Positions 1 to 9,201 are shown, counted from the stretch's first letter. The stretch: 64,000 nt of DNA from Eggerthella timonensis (GCF_900184265.1 NZ_FXXA01000002.1:2957982-3021981), one strand, 5' to 3'. Numbers and translations are program-made. The notes: generated by a model not told the origin, from the sequence alone.

Positions 1-1
1 T

Positions 2-2920
2 CTGCTCGAACTCATGGCGCGCAGCAAGGCCGTCGCCGAGGCGGAGGAAGCCGGCGGCATCGATTTGGAGCCCACCATCGTCTACGGCTACCGATCGTGG
101 TCGGCGCACTTCAGGATCGTCGGGCCGCAGGGCGGCTACGTCATGAAGAGCATCTCGGACTTCATGGGGCGCATGCGCCGCGGCGAGCGGTTCTCCTACG
201 GCAAGAAGCTCGCGTTCACGCACGTCCCCTCCCTGCTCGCCGACCAGGCGCGCCCTATCGCCCGGTTCCTCGACCGCGCGGTGGCCCAACGCGAGCAGGC
301 CGCCGGCACCGCGTTTCTGCGCTATCGCGGGCGCGACCAGATCGGGCGCGACCTCGACCTGTCGGATTACGAGCTCATCGAGCTCTTGGACCTGCTCGAC
401 GGCCGCCCGTTCACCGTCGAAGGCACCGACTGGGGAACGCGCTCCCTCACGCACGCGCGCATCGTGAGCGCCGACCCCGACATCGACGTCCGGGTTGAGC
501 GCACCGACGAGGGCGGGTACGCCATCGTCCAGCCCGACGAGCTGCCGTTCGTCGCCCAGGGAGACCGCATGTACCTGTGGCAGGACGACACGTTCTACCG
601 CTGCTCGGCCGACTTCGCGCGCACGGCCGGCTTTTTGCGCACCGTTTACGACAACGACGACGCGCGCCTGTTCGTCAGCCTCGCCGACATGCCGCTGTTC
701 TGCGCCACCGTGCTGCCCGCCATCGAGCAGCGCCTCCATGTGGAAACGCCGCCCGAGATCGAGCTGTTCCGCCCCGTGCCGTGCAAGCTGGAATTCTACT
801 TCGACAAGACCGACCGCGACGTCACGTGCTCCGCGCAGGCCGTGTACGGAAGCCGCCGCTACCCGCTGTTCGACTCTGCAGCGGGAGACGAGACCGGCCC
901 GCTGCGCGACGAGCGGCTGGAAGGGCGGGCGAAGAAGCTGGCCAAGCGGTACTTCGACACGTTCGAGGCGCCCCCGGCCATCCAGCTGGCCGACGAGGCC
1001 GCCGTGGCGGACCTCGTGTTCGGCGGGCTCGCGGAGTTCCAGGCGCTCGGCGAGTCGTTCACGACGCCTGCGTTCGACCGCCTGCTCGTCGACAAGAAGC
1101 CGCGCCTGTCGGTGGGCATCTCGCTGGCCGGCAACCTCATCAACCTCACCGTGTCGGCCGACGACCTGCCCCCGGCCGAGGTGGCCGCGCTGTTGGCGAG
1201 CTACCGGCGGCGCAAGCGCTACCACCGCCTGAAGAGCGGCGCGTACCTCAACCTCGCCGAGTACGACCTGGCCCAGCTCGACCACCTCGCGGACGACTTC
1301 GGCTTCACGCCCAAGCAGCTGGCCGCGGGCCAGGTCGAGCTGCCCGCCTATCACGCGTTCTACCTGGACGAGCAGTTCGACGACGCCGAGCGCAACCGCC
1401 CCTTCACACGCTACCTCGAGAGCTTCCGGGCCGCCAGCGCCGAGCCCTGCCCCGTTCCGGAGCAGCTGGCCGCCACGCTGCGCCCCTACCAGGCCGAGGG
1501 CCTGCGCTGGATGAGCGCGCTCGCCGACCGCGACCTCGGCGGCATCCTGGCCGACGAGATGGGCCTCGGCAAGTCGGTGCAGCTCATCGCGTTCTTGCTG
1601 GCGCGTCAGAGCGAGGCTCGGGCCGTGGGCCCCAGCCTCGTCGTCTGCCCTGCATCGCTCGTGTACAACTGGATGGCCGAGTTCGAGCGTTTCGCGCCCG
1701 GCCTCGACGTGCGCGCCGCGGTGGGCGCCAAGCGCGAGCGGATGCGCATCCGCTCCGAAGCCTGCGACCGCCACGCGCGCGAAAGCGAGCTCGCCCGCGA
1801 CGGGCGCTGCTGCGACGTGCTGATCACCTCGTACGACCTGCTGCGCATCGACGCGGACGACGTCGCCGCGCGCGAGTTCTACTGCTGCGCGCTCGACGAA
1901 GCCCAGTACGTCAAGAACCACGCCACCAAAACGGCGCGCGCCGCGAAGCGCGTGCGGGCGCGCCATCGCTTCGCCCTCACCGGCACGCCGATGGAGAACC
2001 GCCTGAGCGAGCTGTGGAGCATCTTCGACTTCCTCATGCCGGGCCTGCTGGGCTCCTACATGCGCTTCCGCGAGCACTTCGAGCTGGACATCACCGGCGG
2101 CGACGAGGACGCCGCGCGCCGGCTGCGATCGCTCGTGGCCCCCTTCATGCTGCGCCGCCTGAAGGCCGACGTGCTGAAGGACCTGCCCGACAAGCTGGAA
2201 TCGGTGGTGTACGTCCCCATGGAGGGCGAGCAGCAGCGCCTGTACGCCGCGCACGAGCAGCAGCTGCGCGACGCGCTGACGCTGCAGAAGAACAACCGCA
2301 ACAACCGGCAGTTCCGCGAGCGCAAGGTGGAGATCCTCGCCGAGCTGACGAAGCTGCGCCAGCTGTGCTGCGACCCGCGCCTGTTGTACGAGAACTACGC
2401 CGGCCACGCCGCGAAACTGGACGCCATCGCCGAGATCGTGGAGTCGGCCATGGACGCCGGCGAGAAGACGCTCGTGTTCTCGCAGTTCACGAGCTTTCTC
2501 CAGCTGATCGCCGACGTGCTCGACGCGCGCAGGGTGCCCTACTTCACCATCACGGGCGCCACGCCCAAGAAGCGCCGGCTCGAGCTGGTGAACCGGTTCA
2601 ACGACGACGACACGCCCGTCTTCCTCGTGTCGCTCAAAGCGGGCGGCACCGGGCTCAACCTCACGGGCGCGTCGGTGGTGGTGCACGCCGACCCCTGGTG
2701 GAACGCGGCCGCGCAGAACCAGGCCACCGACCGCGCGCACCGCATCGGCCAGACGCAGGTGGTGAGCGTTCACAAGGTCATCGCTAAGGACACCGTCGAG
2801 GAGCGCATCCTGCATCTGCAGGACGCGAAGACCGACCTCGCCGACCAGGTGATCGGCGCCGGCGGCGTGTCGCTTGCGACGCTCAGCCAAGAGGAGCTGC
2901 TCGACCTGCTCGAGGGCTAG
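2..2920 (+). CDS. SNF2-family DEAD/DEAH helicase, 5' end outside the window
   Basis: ATP-dependent DNA-remodelling helicase of the bacterial SNF2 class. The frame is open to the left edge and the first ATG is at 14, but the protein begins inside the SNF2-associated N-terminal domain and lacks the SWIM zinc finger usual for this class, so the gene is probably cut by the window edge. Counting from the ATG at 14, Walker A (DEMGLGKS) lies near residue 515, the DEAQ-type Walker B (LDEAQ) near 628, and helicase motif VI (AHRIGQ) close to the C-terminus. Its TAG stop shares a CTAG with the stop of the convergent tetR gene. Family assignment is firm; the cellular role (repair, transcription or chromosome remodelling) cannot be read from the sequence. 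Confidence 0.93.
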   Translation: MLELMARSKAVAEAEEAGGIDLEPTIVYGYRSWSAHFRIVGPQGGYVMKSISDFMGRMRRGERFSYGKKLAFTHVPSLLADQARPIARFLDRAVAQREQAAGTAFLRYRGRDQIGRDLDLSDYELIELLDLLDGRPFTVEGTDWGTRSLTHARIVSADPDIDVRVERTDEGGYAIVQPDELPFVAQGDRMYLWQDDTFYRCSADFARTAGFLRTVYDNDDARLFVSLADMPLFCATVLPAIEQRLHVETPPEIELFRPVPCKLEFYFDKTDRDVTCSAQAVYGSRRYPLFDSAAGDETGPLRDERLEGRAKKLAKRYFDTFEAPPAIQLADEAAVADLVFGGLAEFQALGESFTTPAFDRLLVDKKPRLSVGISLAGNLINLTVSADDLPPAEVAALLASYRRRKRYHRLKSGAYLNLAEYDLAQLDHLADDFGFTPKQLAAGQVELPAYHAFYLDEQFDDAERNRPFTRYLESFRAASAEPCPVPEQLAATLRPYQAEGLRWMSALADRDLGGILADEMGLGKSVQLIAFLLARQSEARAVGPSLVVCPASLVYNWMAEFERFAPGLDVRAAVGAKRERMRIRSEACDRHARESELARDGRCCDVLITSYDLLRIDADDVAAREFYCCALDEAQYVKNHATKTARAAKRVRARHRFALTGTPMENRLSELWSIFDFLMPGLLGSYMRFREHFELDITGGDEDAARRLRSLVAPFMLRRLKADVLKDLPDKLESVVYVPMEGEQQRLYAAHEQQLRDALTLQKNNRNNRQFRERKVEILAELTKLRQLCCDPRLLYENYAGHAAKLDAIAEIVESAMDAGEKTLVFSQFTSFLQLIADVLDARRVPYFTITGATPKKRRLELVNRFNDDDTPVFLVSLKAGGTGLNLTGASVVVHADPWWNAAAQNQATDRAHRIGQTQVVSVHKVIAKDTVEERILHLQDAKTDLADQVIGAGGVSLATLSQEELLDLLEG

Positions 2921-3540
2921 GGGGGCGGTGAGACAGAGAGACGCCCGGTGAGACAGAGGGACGTCACCCGGGCGCGGGCGGCATCGTCCTCGCAGCCGTC
3001 GTGCATCTGCATGAGCGTCATGAGCGGCGCGAAGAACTCCAGCGCCATGAGCCGCCCGTCGCCCGGCGCGAACGCCCCGGCCTGCACCATGCCGTCGAAC
3101 AGCGCGGCCTGGTACGCGATGGGGCCGTCGGCGAAACGGCCGCGGTAGAGCGCGCCCATGGCGGCGTCGCGGTACTGCTCCCGCGTGAGCAGGCGCCGGT
3201 ACAGCACGGCCTCCTCGTCCTGCGTCCAATAGCGGAACTGCGCCTCGGCCATGTCCTCGATCGCCCCGATCGGCAGGGCGGCGTACGCGCCCGCCAGCTG
3301 AGGGACCTCGCCCGACGGCGTGCCGAGCGAGGCCGCGAAGCGCTCGTAGGCGGCGTCCATGCGCTCGACCACGGCGTCGAACAGCGCCTGCTTGCCGGAG
3401 AAATGCTTGTACAGCGAAGCGGGCTTGACGTCCACCGCCGCCGCGATGTCGCGCATGCTCACGCCGTCGTACCCGTGCTCGGCGAACAGCCGCAGAGCCG
3501 CCTTCGCCACCGCCTCCTTCGTGTTGCGCCGCGCCGTCAC
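2917..3540 (-). CDS. TetR-family transcriptional repressor
   Basis: 207-residue TetR regulator. The start is the GTG at 3540, which overlaps the upstream gene's TGA (GTGA), because the TetR helix-turn-helix (TKEAVAKAALRLFAEHGYDG, then VSMRDIAAAVDVKPASLYKH) begins only a few residues after it. The longer open frame upstream runs through the neighbouring gene and is not coding. It is the second gene of an operon whose promoter carries two copies of a TetR-type palindrome, so autoregulation is likely. The last 16 or so residues (from VTSLCLTGR onward) are encoded by a repeated DNA element, so the original C-terminus seems to have been replaced. The ligand is unknown; the paired gene is a small membrane protein. 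Confidence 0.88.
   Translation of the reverse strand: MTARRNTKEAVAKAALRLFAEHGYDGVSMRDIAAAVDVKPASLYKHFSGKQALFDAVVERMDAAYERFAASLGTPSGEVPQLAGAYAALPIGAIEDMAEAQFRYWTQDEEAVLYRRLLTREQYRDAAMGALYRGRFADGPIAYQAALFDGMVQAGAFAPGDGRLMALEFFAPLMTLMQMHDGCEDDAARARVTSLCLTGRLSVSPPP
2926..2963. repeat. Tandem pair of a GTGAGACAGAGGGACG-type element
   Basis: Two 18-bp copies of CGGTGAGACAGAG(A/G)GACG with a 20-bp period lie inside the 3' end of the tetR gene. The same core (GTGAGACAGAGGGACG) forms part of the large inverted repeat at 37631-37722, so this is a dispersed element of the genome rather than coding sequence under selection. Confidence 0.75.
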
Positions 3541-3962
3541 GGGCGCGCGCCTTCTGCGCGGCGGGCGCGCCAGCTCGCCGCCAGCTGCAGAGCGCCGATG
3601 ACCAGGTAGACGACCGTGACAGGATTGGGCATGAACGCCGTCTCGACGAGCGTCCAGGCGACGAGCAGCCCGCCCGCCGCCATGCCCGCCGCGTACGACG
3701 CCGCCCGCTCGCCGCGGAACCGCAACGCGAGCGCGACGAGATTGGGCACGCCGTTCACGAGGACGAGCGCGAGCCCCGGCCAGAAATGGCTCGTGAAGAA
3801 CACGTCGTGCAGCGGGAAGCCGTCGTACACCGACAGCGGCATAAACGCGTTGTCGGCGCCCGTAAGCCCCAGAACCATCATGAGGCCGCCGCACACGACC
3901 GCGCACGCCCCATTGAACCAGTTCACGAACAGCGCGAACCCGCGCGCAAGCCGATCAAGCAT
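3537..3962 (-). CDS. Small four-helix membrane protein, function unknown
   Basis: 141 residues with four hydrophobic stretches (about 18-34, 60-78, 91-107 and 114-128), so an integral membrane protein. ATG at 3962 has a strong GGAGGG ribosome site 6 nt upstream. It is first in a two-gene operon with the TetR regulator (4-bp overlap) and therefore probably the regulator's main target. I do not recognise a named family and assign no function. Confidence 0.8.
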   Translation of the reverse strand: MLDRLARGFALFVNWFNGACAVVCGGLMMVLGLTGADNAFMPLSVYDGFPLHDVFFTSHFWPGLALVLVNGVPNLVALALRFRGERAASYAAGMAAGGLLVAWTLVETAFMPNPVTVVYLVIGALQLAASWRARRAEGARP

Positions 3963-3979
3963 GAGGGTCCCTCCTATCG

Positions 3980-4036
3980 GTTAACGATCGTTAGCTTTAT
4001 GGGAGCCAGTATAGCTAACAATCGTTAGCCTTGCAA
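3980..4036 (-). promoter_or_regulatory. Promoter with two TetR-type operators
   Basis: On the minus strand there is a -35 TTGCAA (4036-4031), an exact 17-bp spacer and a -10 TATACT (4013-4008). One palindrome (GCTAACAATCGTTAGC, 4014-4029) fills the spacer; a second (GTTAACGATCGTTAGC, 3980-3995) lies between the -10 and the ribosome site. Centre-to-centre distance is 34 bp, about three helical turns. This is the arrangement expected for repression by the TetR protein encoded in the operon. Confidence 0.85.
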
Positions 4037-4064
4037 GGGAGGGAGACGGCGGCGCGCAAACGAC

Positions 4065-4092
4065 AAGCGCCCCGCCGGAGGGCGGGGCGCTT
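4065..4092 (-). terminator. Probable terminator of the fatty-acid operon
   Basis: A perfect 12-bp stem (AAGCGCCCCGCC / GGCGGGGCGCTT) with a 4-base loop lies 21 bp past the accDA stop. The T tract after it on the minus strand is short, so termination strength is uncertain. Confidence 0.5.
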
Positions 4093-4113
4093 CTGCGGGA
4101 CGAGGGCTCGGGC

Positions 4114-6648
4114 CTAGAACTTGCCGAAGCGCTCGTAGCGGGCGCGCAGCAGCTCGGGCACAGGCACGCCGCACAGCTCGTCGAGGGTGGCGCACACGTA
4201 CGCGCGCACGCCCTCGGCCGCCTGCTCGGGGTTCTCGTGCGCAGGCCCCGCGCCCTCGGACAGCACGGCGTCCACGATGCCCATCTCGCACGCTTCCGCG
4301 GCGCTCATCTTCATCACGGCGGCCGCTTCGGGGGCGCGCGTGCGGTCTTTCCACAGGATGGACGCGAAGCCCTCCGGCGACAGCACCGAGTACACCGCGT
4401 GCTCCTGCATGGCCACGCGGTCGGCCAGCGCGAGCGCCAGCGCACCGCCCGAGCCGCCCTCGCCCAGAAGCACGCTCACCACGGGCACGCGCAGGCCCGC
4501 GAGCGCCAGCAGGTTGTCGGCGATGGCGTTGCCCTGCCCGCGCTCCTCGGCCTCCATGCCGCAGAACGCGCCCTGCGTGTCCACGAGGCACACCACCGGG
4601 CGGCCGAACTTCTCGGCCTGCCGCATGAGGCGCAGGGACTTGCGGTAGCCCTCCGGCTGCGGGCAGCCGAAGTTGCGGGCGATGCGCTCGCGCAAGTCGC
4701 GGCCCTTCTCCTGGGCGATCACCGTCACCGCGCGCCCGCCGATCCAGCCGAGGCCGCACACGATGGCGCCATCGTCGCCGAACATGCGGTCGCCGTGCAG
4801 CTCGATGAAGCCGTCCACGAACGCGTCGATGTAGGCGAGCGCCGTCGGGCGGTGCACGTTGCGCGCCAGCTGCACGCTCTCCCACGCGCGGTTCGACGCG
4901 GGCGCGCTCGCCTCGCGCGCCGCGGCGGACGCGTCCTCCAGCGACACGCCGGCCTCCGCGTCGAAGCCGCCCGTGCTGAGCGCCTTCTCGAGGCGCTTGG
5001 CGCGGGAGGACCCGCGACGGTCGAAGCGCTCGGTGACGGCGGCGATGCGCCCGCGCAGTTTGCGCGATGCCGATCCGGCGGCCCCGGCGAACGGCAGGCC
5101 GCCCACGGTCAGATCGCCGTACGTCACCGTGTTGTACGTGGCGGCTCCGCTGGCCAGATTCTCGCGCACCGCCTCGTAGCTGACGAGGATGTCGCGGTCG
5201 CCGGGCTCGTGCAAGTCGCGCGACGCCACGGCCGTGGCCAGGTGCAGCGCCAGCAGGTGCGCGAGCGTGCCGCGCAGCTCGCCGCGCTCCACGATGGCGT
5301 CGATCAGGCCGTGCTCGAGCGCGAACTCGGCCGTCTGGAATCCCTCGGGAAGCTCCTGCTTGATGGTGTCCTTGATGACGCGCTGGCCCGCGAAGCCGAT
5401 GAGCGCGCGGGGCTCGGCCAGGATCACGTCGCCTTGCATGGCGAACGACGCGGTCACGCCGCCCGTCGTGGGGTCGGTGAGCACCGAGATGTAGGGCAGC
5501 TTGGCTTCGGCGTGGCGCTCGAGCGCGCACGACACCTTCGCCATCTGCATGAGCGACACGAGGCCCTCCTGCATACGCGCGCCGCCCGACGCGGTGAACA
5601 CCACCACGGGCAGACGCTCGTCGGTCGCGCGCTCCACGAGCCGTGCCACCTTCTCGCCCACCACCGAGCCCATCGAGCCCATGAAGAACTGCGACTCCAT
5701 GATGCCGATGGCCACGCGCAGGCCGGCGATGCGGCCCTCGCCCGTGCGCACGCCCTCCTCGAGGCCCGTCTTCTCGCGCTGGGCTTCCAGCTTGCCCAAG
5801 TAGCCGGGGAATGCGAGGGGATCGGTCTCGGGGACGGAGCGGTTCCACTCCACGAAGCTGTCGGCGTCGAGCAAGTCGTCGATGCGCTCGCTCGAGGACA
5901 TGCGCAGGTACCCGCCGCAGGTGGGGCACACGTAGTGGCCGGCCGCCAAGCTGGGGCCGTCGAACTTGAGGCCGCAGTGCGGGCACGCGCGCCACGAGTC
6001 GCCGTCGATGGCGGGCTTGTCGGTGGTGCACAGCACCCAGCCCAACAGCGGCGCGTCGTTGCTGAGCGGGCGGAACACCCGCACGCCGTGCGCCGCCGTG
6101 CGCGCGAGGAAGCTGTCCACCTCGGCCAGCGGCAGCGCCTCGTCGCACAGCAGCACCACCGAGGCGCCGCAAGCGTCGGCCGCCGTCAAGACGGCGTGGC
6201 TGTTGCAGAACAAGGCGTCCGAGTACTTCTCGCCCAAGCTCACCGCGCTCTGGGCCAGCTTGAGGTGCCCGTCGCCGCGGTGGTCCTGCGTGTACACGGC
6301 GCATGCCGCGAACCCGGCATCGGACACGGCCTGCAACAGGCGCTTCGCCGTCTTCGGACGCGCCATCACGAGCGCGACGGGCTTGGGGGCCGCATCGGCA
6401 GCCATCCCCGCCTGGCGCGGGGAAGCGGTCGCCAGCGCGCGCGGCACGGCGGTGTAGTCGGCCGCGTCGGCCGCGTCGTGCGCGTTCGGCGCGGCCAGCT
6501 GGCCGGCCGCCGCCTCCTCGGCCATGCGCGTGAGGCGGTAGGCCACGTCGGCCGACTCCGGCGCCGGAGCCGCGGCGCGCGTCGCGCCCTGGGGCAGCAC
6601 CGTGCCGTCGGAGCCGATGGTGATGTAGTTCTGCTTGGCACTCTTCAT
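4114..6648 (-). CDS. accDA: Fused acetyl-CoA carboxylase carboxyltransferase (AccD-AccA) with a biotin-carboxylase-like N-terminal domain
   Basis: 844-residue carboxyltransferase that moves CO2 from carboxybiotin to acetyl-CoA to make malonyl-CoA. Residues about 90-195 resemble the N-terminal (pre-ATP-grasp) domain of biotin carboxylase. The AccD part follows with a four-cysteine zinc site (C222, C225, C241, C244) and the crotonase-like core (ASGGARMQEG). The AccA part occupies roughly the last 300 residues (FGCPQPEGYRKSLRLM, GEGGSGGALALA). Fusion of beta and alpha halves is known in actinobacteria; the extra N-domain is unusual. The ATG at 6648 has AGAGGT 6 nt upstream. Last gene of the operon, 19 bp after fabZ. 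No accB or accC is present in this cluster, so the biotin carrier and carboxylase must be encoded elsewhere. Confidence 0.93.
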   Translation of the reverse strand: MKSAKQNYITIGSDGTVLPQGATRAAAPAPESADVAYRLTRMAEEAAAGQLAAPNAHDAADAADYTAVPRALATASPRQAGMAADAAPKPVALVMARPKTAKRLLQAVSDAGFAACAVYTQDHRGDGHLKLAQSAVSLGEKYSDALFCNSHAVLTAADACGASVVLLCDEALPLAEVDSFLARTAAHGVRVFRPLSNDAPLLGWVLCTTDKPAIDGDSWRACPHCGLKFDGPSLAAGHYVCPTCGGYLRMSSSERIDDLLDADSFVEWNRSVPETDPLAFPGYLGKLEAQREKTGLEEGVRTGEGRIAGLRVAIGIMESQFFMGSMGSVVGEKVARLVERATDERLPVVVFTASGGARMQEGLVSLMQMAKVSCALERHAEAKLPYISVLTDPTTGGVTASFAMQGDVILAEPRALIGFAGQRVIKDTIKQELPEGFQTAEFALEHGLIDAIVERGELRGTLAHLLALHLATAVASRDLHEPGDRDILVSYEAVRENLASGAATYNTVTYGDLTVGGLPFAGAAGSASRKLRGRIAAVTERFDRRGSSRAKRLEKALSTGGFDAEAGVSLEDASAAAREASAPASNRAWESVQLARNVHRPTALAYIDAFVDGFIELHGDRMFGDDGAIVCGLGWIGGRAVTVIAQEKGRDLRERIARNFGCPQPEGYRKSLRLMRQAEKFGRPVVCLVDTQGAFCGMEAEERGQGNAIADNLLALAGLRVPVVSVLLGEGGSGGALALALADRVAMQEHAVYSVLSPEGFASILWKDRTRAPEAAAVMKMSAAEACEMGIVDAVLSEGAGPAHENPEQAAEGVRAYVCATLDELCGVPVPELLRARYERFGKF

Positions 6649-6667
6649 CGAACGACCTCTCGCTTTT

Positions 6668-7117
6668 TTACGCTTCCGCTTTCGCCAGCACGTACTTCTG
6701 CGTGGCCGACGCGCACAGCTGGCCGTCGACGCTCGCCTCCACCTCGGCCACGCACAAACGCGACGAGGACTTCACGATGCGCCCCTTGAGGGTGAGCGTC
6801 TCGCCCGGGCTCACCTGGCGGCGGAACTTCGCGCCATCGATGCCGGTGAGAAAGCCAATGGATCCCTCGGCACCGCGCTGTACGAGGATGCAGAACGAGG
6901 CGGCTTGCGCGAGCGCCTCCATGATGATGACGCCCGGCAGCACGGGGTGGCCCGGGAAGTGGCCCGCGAACAGCGCGAGCTCCGGATCGACGTCGAGCTC
7001 GGCGGTCACCTCGACGCCCGGCTCGCACGCGACGACACGGCTCACCCAGCTAAACGGGTCGCGATGCGGCAGCACCGCCTCGACGACGTCCTTGCCGCAG
7101 GGGTACTCAATGTCCAT
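6668..7117 (-). CDS. fabZ: 3-hydroxyacyl-ACP dehydratase FabZ
   Basis: 149-residue hot-dog-fold dehydratase that removes water from 3-hydroxyacyl-ACP in each elongation cycle. The signature HFPGHPVLPGVIIMEALAQ is intact, with catalytic His53 and Glu67. Length is normal for FabZ. Lies 19 bp after fabF and 19 bp before accDA in one transcription unit. Confidence 0.95.
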   Translation of the reverse strand: MDIEYPCGKDVVEAVLPHRDPFSWVSRVVACEPGVEVTAELDVDPELALFAGHFPGHPVLPGVIIMEALAQAASFCILVQRGAEGSIGFLTGIDGAKFRRQVSPGETLTLKGRIVKSSSRLCVAEVEASVDGQLCASATQKYVLAKAEA

Positions 7118-7136
7118 AGGTCCTGCTCCTTTCAGT

Positions 7137-8426
7137 CTACGCGCGGTACGGCGACAGCGCCAAGGAGGCGTTATGCCCGCCGAAGCCCAGCGAGTTCGAC
7201 AGCGCCACCTTCTGCGGGTAGTTCGTCTTCGCCTCCGTGACGACGTTGACCGGGCACTCCGGGTCGGCCTCGGCGAAGCCGGCCGTGGGCGGCACGCAGT
7301 CGTTCATCACGGACAGGGCGCAGACGATGGCCTCGATGGCGCCGGCGGCGCCCAGCGTGTGGCCCGTCGCGCCCTTCACGGACGTCACCGGCACGGCGCG
7401 CCCGGCCTCCTCGCCGACGAGGGCCAGCAGCGCCTTGGACTCGGTGGCGTCGTTGGCGGGCGTGCCGGTGCCGTGGGCGTTCAGGTGCCCCAGGTCCTCC
7501 GGCGAGAAGCCGCCCTCCTCGAGCGCCTGGCGCATGGCGCGCACCACGCCCTCGCCGCTGGGCTCGGGGGCCGTCATGTGGTAGGCGTCGCCGGTTGAGC
7601 CGAAGCCCGTGATCTCGGCGAGCACCTCAGCACCGCGGCCGAGCGCATGCTCGAGCGACTCGACGACCACGGCGCCCGCGCCCTCGCCCGCCACGAAGCC
7701 GGCGCGGCGCGCGTCGAACGGCAGCGATGCCTGGGAGGGGTCGTCGGCCTTCGACAGCGCGCCGAGGTTCGAGAACCCGGCCAGGCAGATGGGCGACACG
7801 GACTCCTCCGAGCCGCCGGCCAGCGCCGCGTCGATGTAGCCGTGGCGGATATCGCGCACGGCCGCGCCGATGGAGTGCGCTCCGGTGGCGCACGCGGTCA
7901 CGACGTTCAGGCACTCGCCGCGCAAGCCATAGCGGATGGAAAGGTTGCCGGCTGCGATGTTGCCGATCATCGTGGGGATGAACAGCGGGCTCACGCGCTT
8001 CGGCCCCTTCTCGGCCAGCGTGAAGAAGCCGCTCTGCAGCTCGTCGATGCCGCCGATGCCCGTGCCGAACACGCACGCGATGCGCGTGGTGTCCTCGGCC
8101 TCGAGGTCGAGGCCCGACTGCGCCAGCGCCTCGTCGGACGCGACGATGGCGTACTGCACGAAGCGCTCGAACCGGCGCGCCTCCTTCTTCGAGATGCCGT
8201 GCTCGCACGGGTCGAAATCGCGCACCTCGGCGGCGATGTGCACGTCGAAGTGGGCCGTGTCGAAGCGCGTCACCGGGCCGATGCAGCACGCGCGGCCCAT
8301 GACCGCATCCCACAGCGCCCCCACGCCCACGCCGGCCGGCGATACCGCGCCCATGCCGGTGATGACCACGCGATGCGTGCCGTCCGCACGGCGCGTGGCG
8401 CCCGTGCTCATGCTGTTCTCGCTCAT
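7137..8426 (-). CDS. fabF: 3-oxoacyl-ACP synthase II FabF
   Basis: Elongating beta-ketoacyl-ACP synthase, 429 residues from the ATG at 8426. That ATG overlaps the fabG stop (ATGA) and has GGAGGT 8 nt upstream; an internal ATG at 8411 is a less likely start. The Cys-His-His triad is present: C179 (TACATG), H318 (NAHGTGTPAND) and H356 (KGATGHTLGAAG). Condenses acyl-ACP with malonyl-ACP. The open frame continues upstream through fabG only by chance. Confidence 0.95.
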   Translation of the reverse strand: MSENSMSTGATRRADGTHRVVITGMGAVSPAGVGVGALWDAVMGRACCIGPVTRFDTAHFDVHIAAEVRDFDPCEHGISKKEARRFERFVQYAIVASDEALAQSGLDLEAEDTTRIACVFGTGIGGIDELQSGFFTLAEKGPKRVSPLFIPTMIGNIAAGNLSIRYGLRGECLNVVTACATGAHSIGAAVRDIRHGYIDAALAGGSEESVSPICLAGFSNLGALSKADDPSQASLPFDARRAGFVAGEGAGAVVVESLEHALGRGAEVLAEITGFGSTGDAYHMTAPEPSGEGVVRAMRQALEEGGFSPEDLGHLNAHGTGTPANDATESKALLALVGEEAGRAVPVTSVKGATGHTLGAAGAIEAIVCALSVMNDCVPPTAGFAEADPECPVNVVTEAKTNYPQKVALSNSLGFGGHNASLALSPYRA

Positions 8427-9187
8427 AGCGACATACCTCCGTCGATGCAGATAACCTGTCCGGTGATGTAGCCGGCCTCCTCGCTCGCCAAAAAGCGCAC
8501 GAGCTTCGCCACGTCCTCCGGCTCCCCGAGGCGCTTCGAGGCGATGCGGCCGAGGATGGCCTCGCGCTGCTTCTCCGACAGCGCGTCGGTCATGTCCGTG
8601 GCGATGAAGCCGGGGGCCACCGCGTTCGCCGTGACGTTGCGCGCGGCCAATTCGCGGGCGATGGACTTCGTGAGGCCGATCACGCCGGCCTTCGAGGCGG
8701 CGTAGTTCGCCTGGCCCGCGTTGCCCGCCACGCCCACGACGCTCGACAGGTTGACGATGCGCCCGTAGCGCTGCTTCATCATGCGTTGCGCCGCGGCCTT
8801 GCAGCAGTTGAACGTGCCCTTGAGGTTCACGTCGATCACCGCGTCGAAATCCTCTTCCTTCATGCGGGCCAGAAGGCCGTCGCGCGTGATCCCCGCGTTG
8901 TTCACGAGCACGTCGACGCGGCCGAACGCTTCGTGGGCGGCATCGACGAGCGCGGCGGCTTCCGCGGCATCGGCCACGTTGGCGGCCACCGCGATGGCGC
9001 GCACGCCGCAGTCGGCCTCGAGGGCGGCGGCGAAGGCGCGGGCCTCGTCGAGGCCGCGCTCGCTCGAGCAGTTCACGCACACGTCGAAGCCCGCGCGCGC
9101 GAGCTCCTCGGCCACGGCGCGGCCGATGCCGCGGTTCGAGCCGGTGACGACCGCGCTTCGGCGCGGGGTTTCGGTTTCGTTGGTCAT
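8423..9187 (-). CDS. fabG: 3-oxoacyl-ACP reductase FabG
   Basis: 254-residue short-chain dehydrogenase that reduces 3-oxoacyl-ACP with NADPH. The glycine-rich cofactor motif TGSNRGIG is at 15-22, NNAG at 96-99, and the catalytic Ser-Tyr-Lys set includes Y162 and K166 (YAASK). Start ATG at 9187 has AGGAG 11 nt upstream and lies 14 bp past the fabD stop. Four-base overlap with fabF. Confidence 0.95.
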   Translation of the reverse strand: MTNETETPRRSAVVTGSNRGIGRAVAEELARAGFDVCVNCSSERGLDEARAFAAALEADCGVRAIAVAANVADAAEAAALVDAAHEAFGRVDVLVNNAGITRDGLLARMKEEDFDAVIDVNLKGTFNCCKAAAQRMMKQRYGRIVNLSSVVGVAGNAGQANYAASKAGVIGLTKSIARELAARNVTANAVAPGFIATDMTDALSEKQREAILGRIASKRLGEPEDVAKLVRFLASEEAGYITGQVICIDGGMSL

Positions 9188-9201
9188 GGGAGAAGGGGCT
9201 C

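Noticed and set aside
577..2787. Long Arg/Ala-rich open frame overlapping the SNF2 helicase
   Set aside because: It is an out-of-frame shadow in GC-rich DNA with no recognisable motif; the in-phase helicase has all its motifs.
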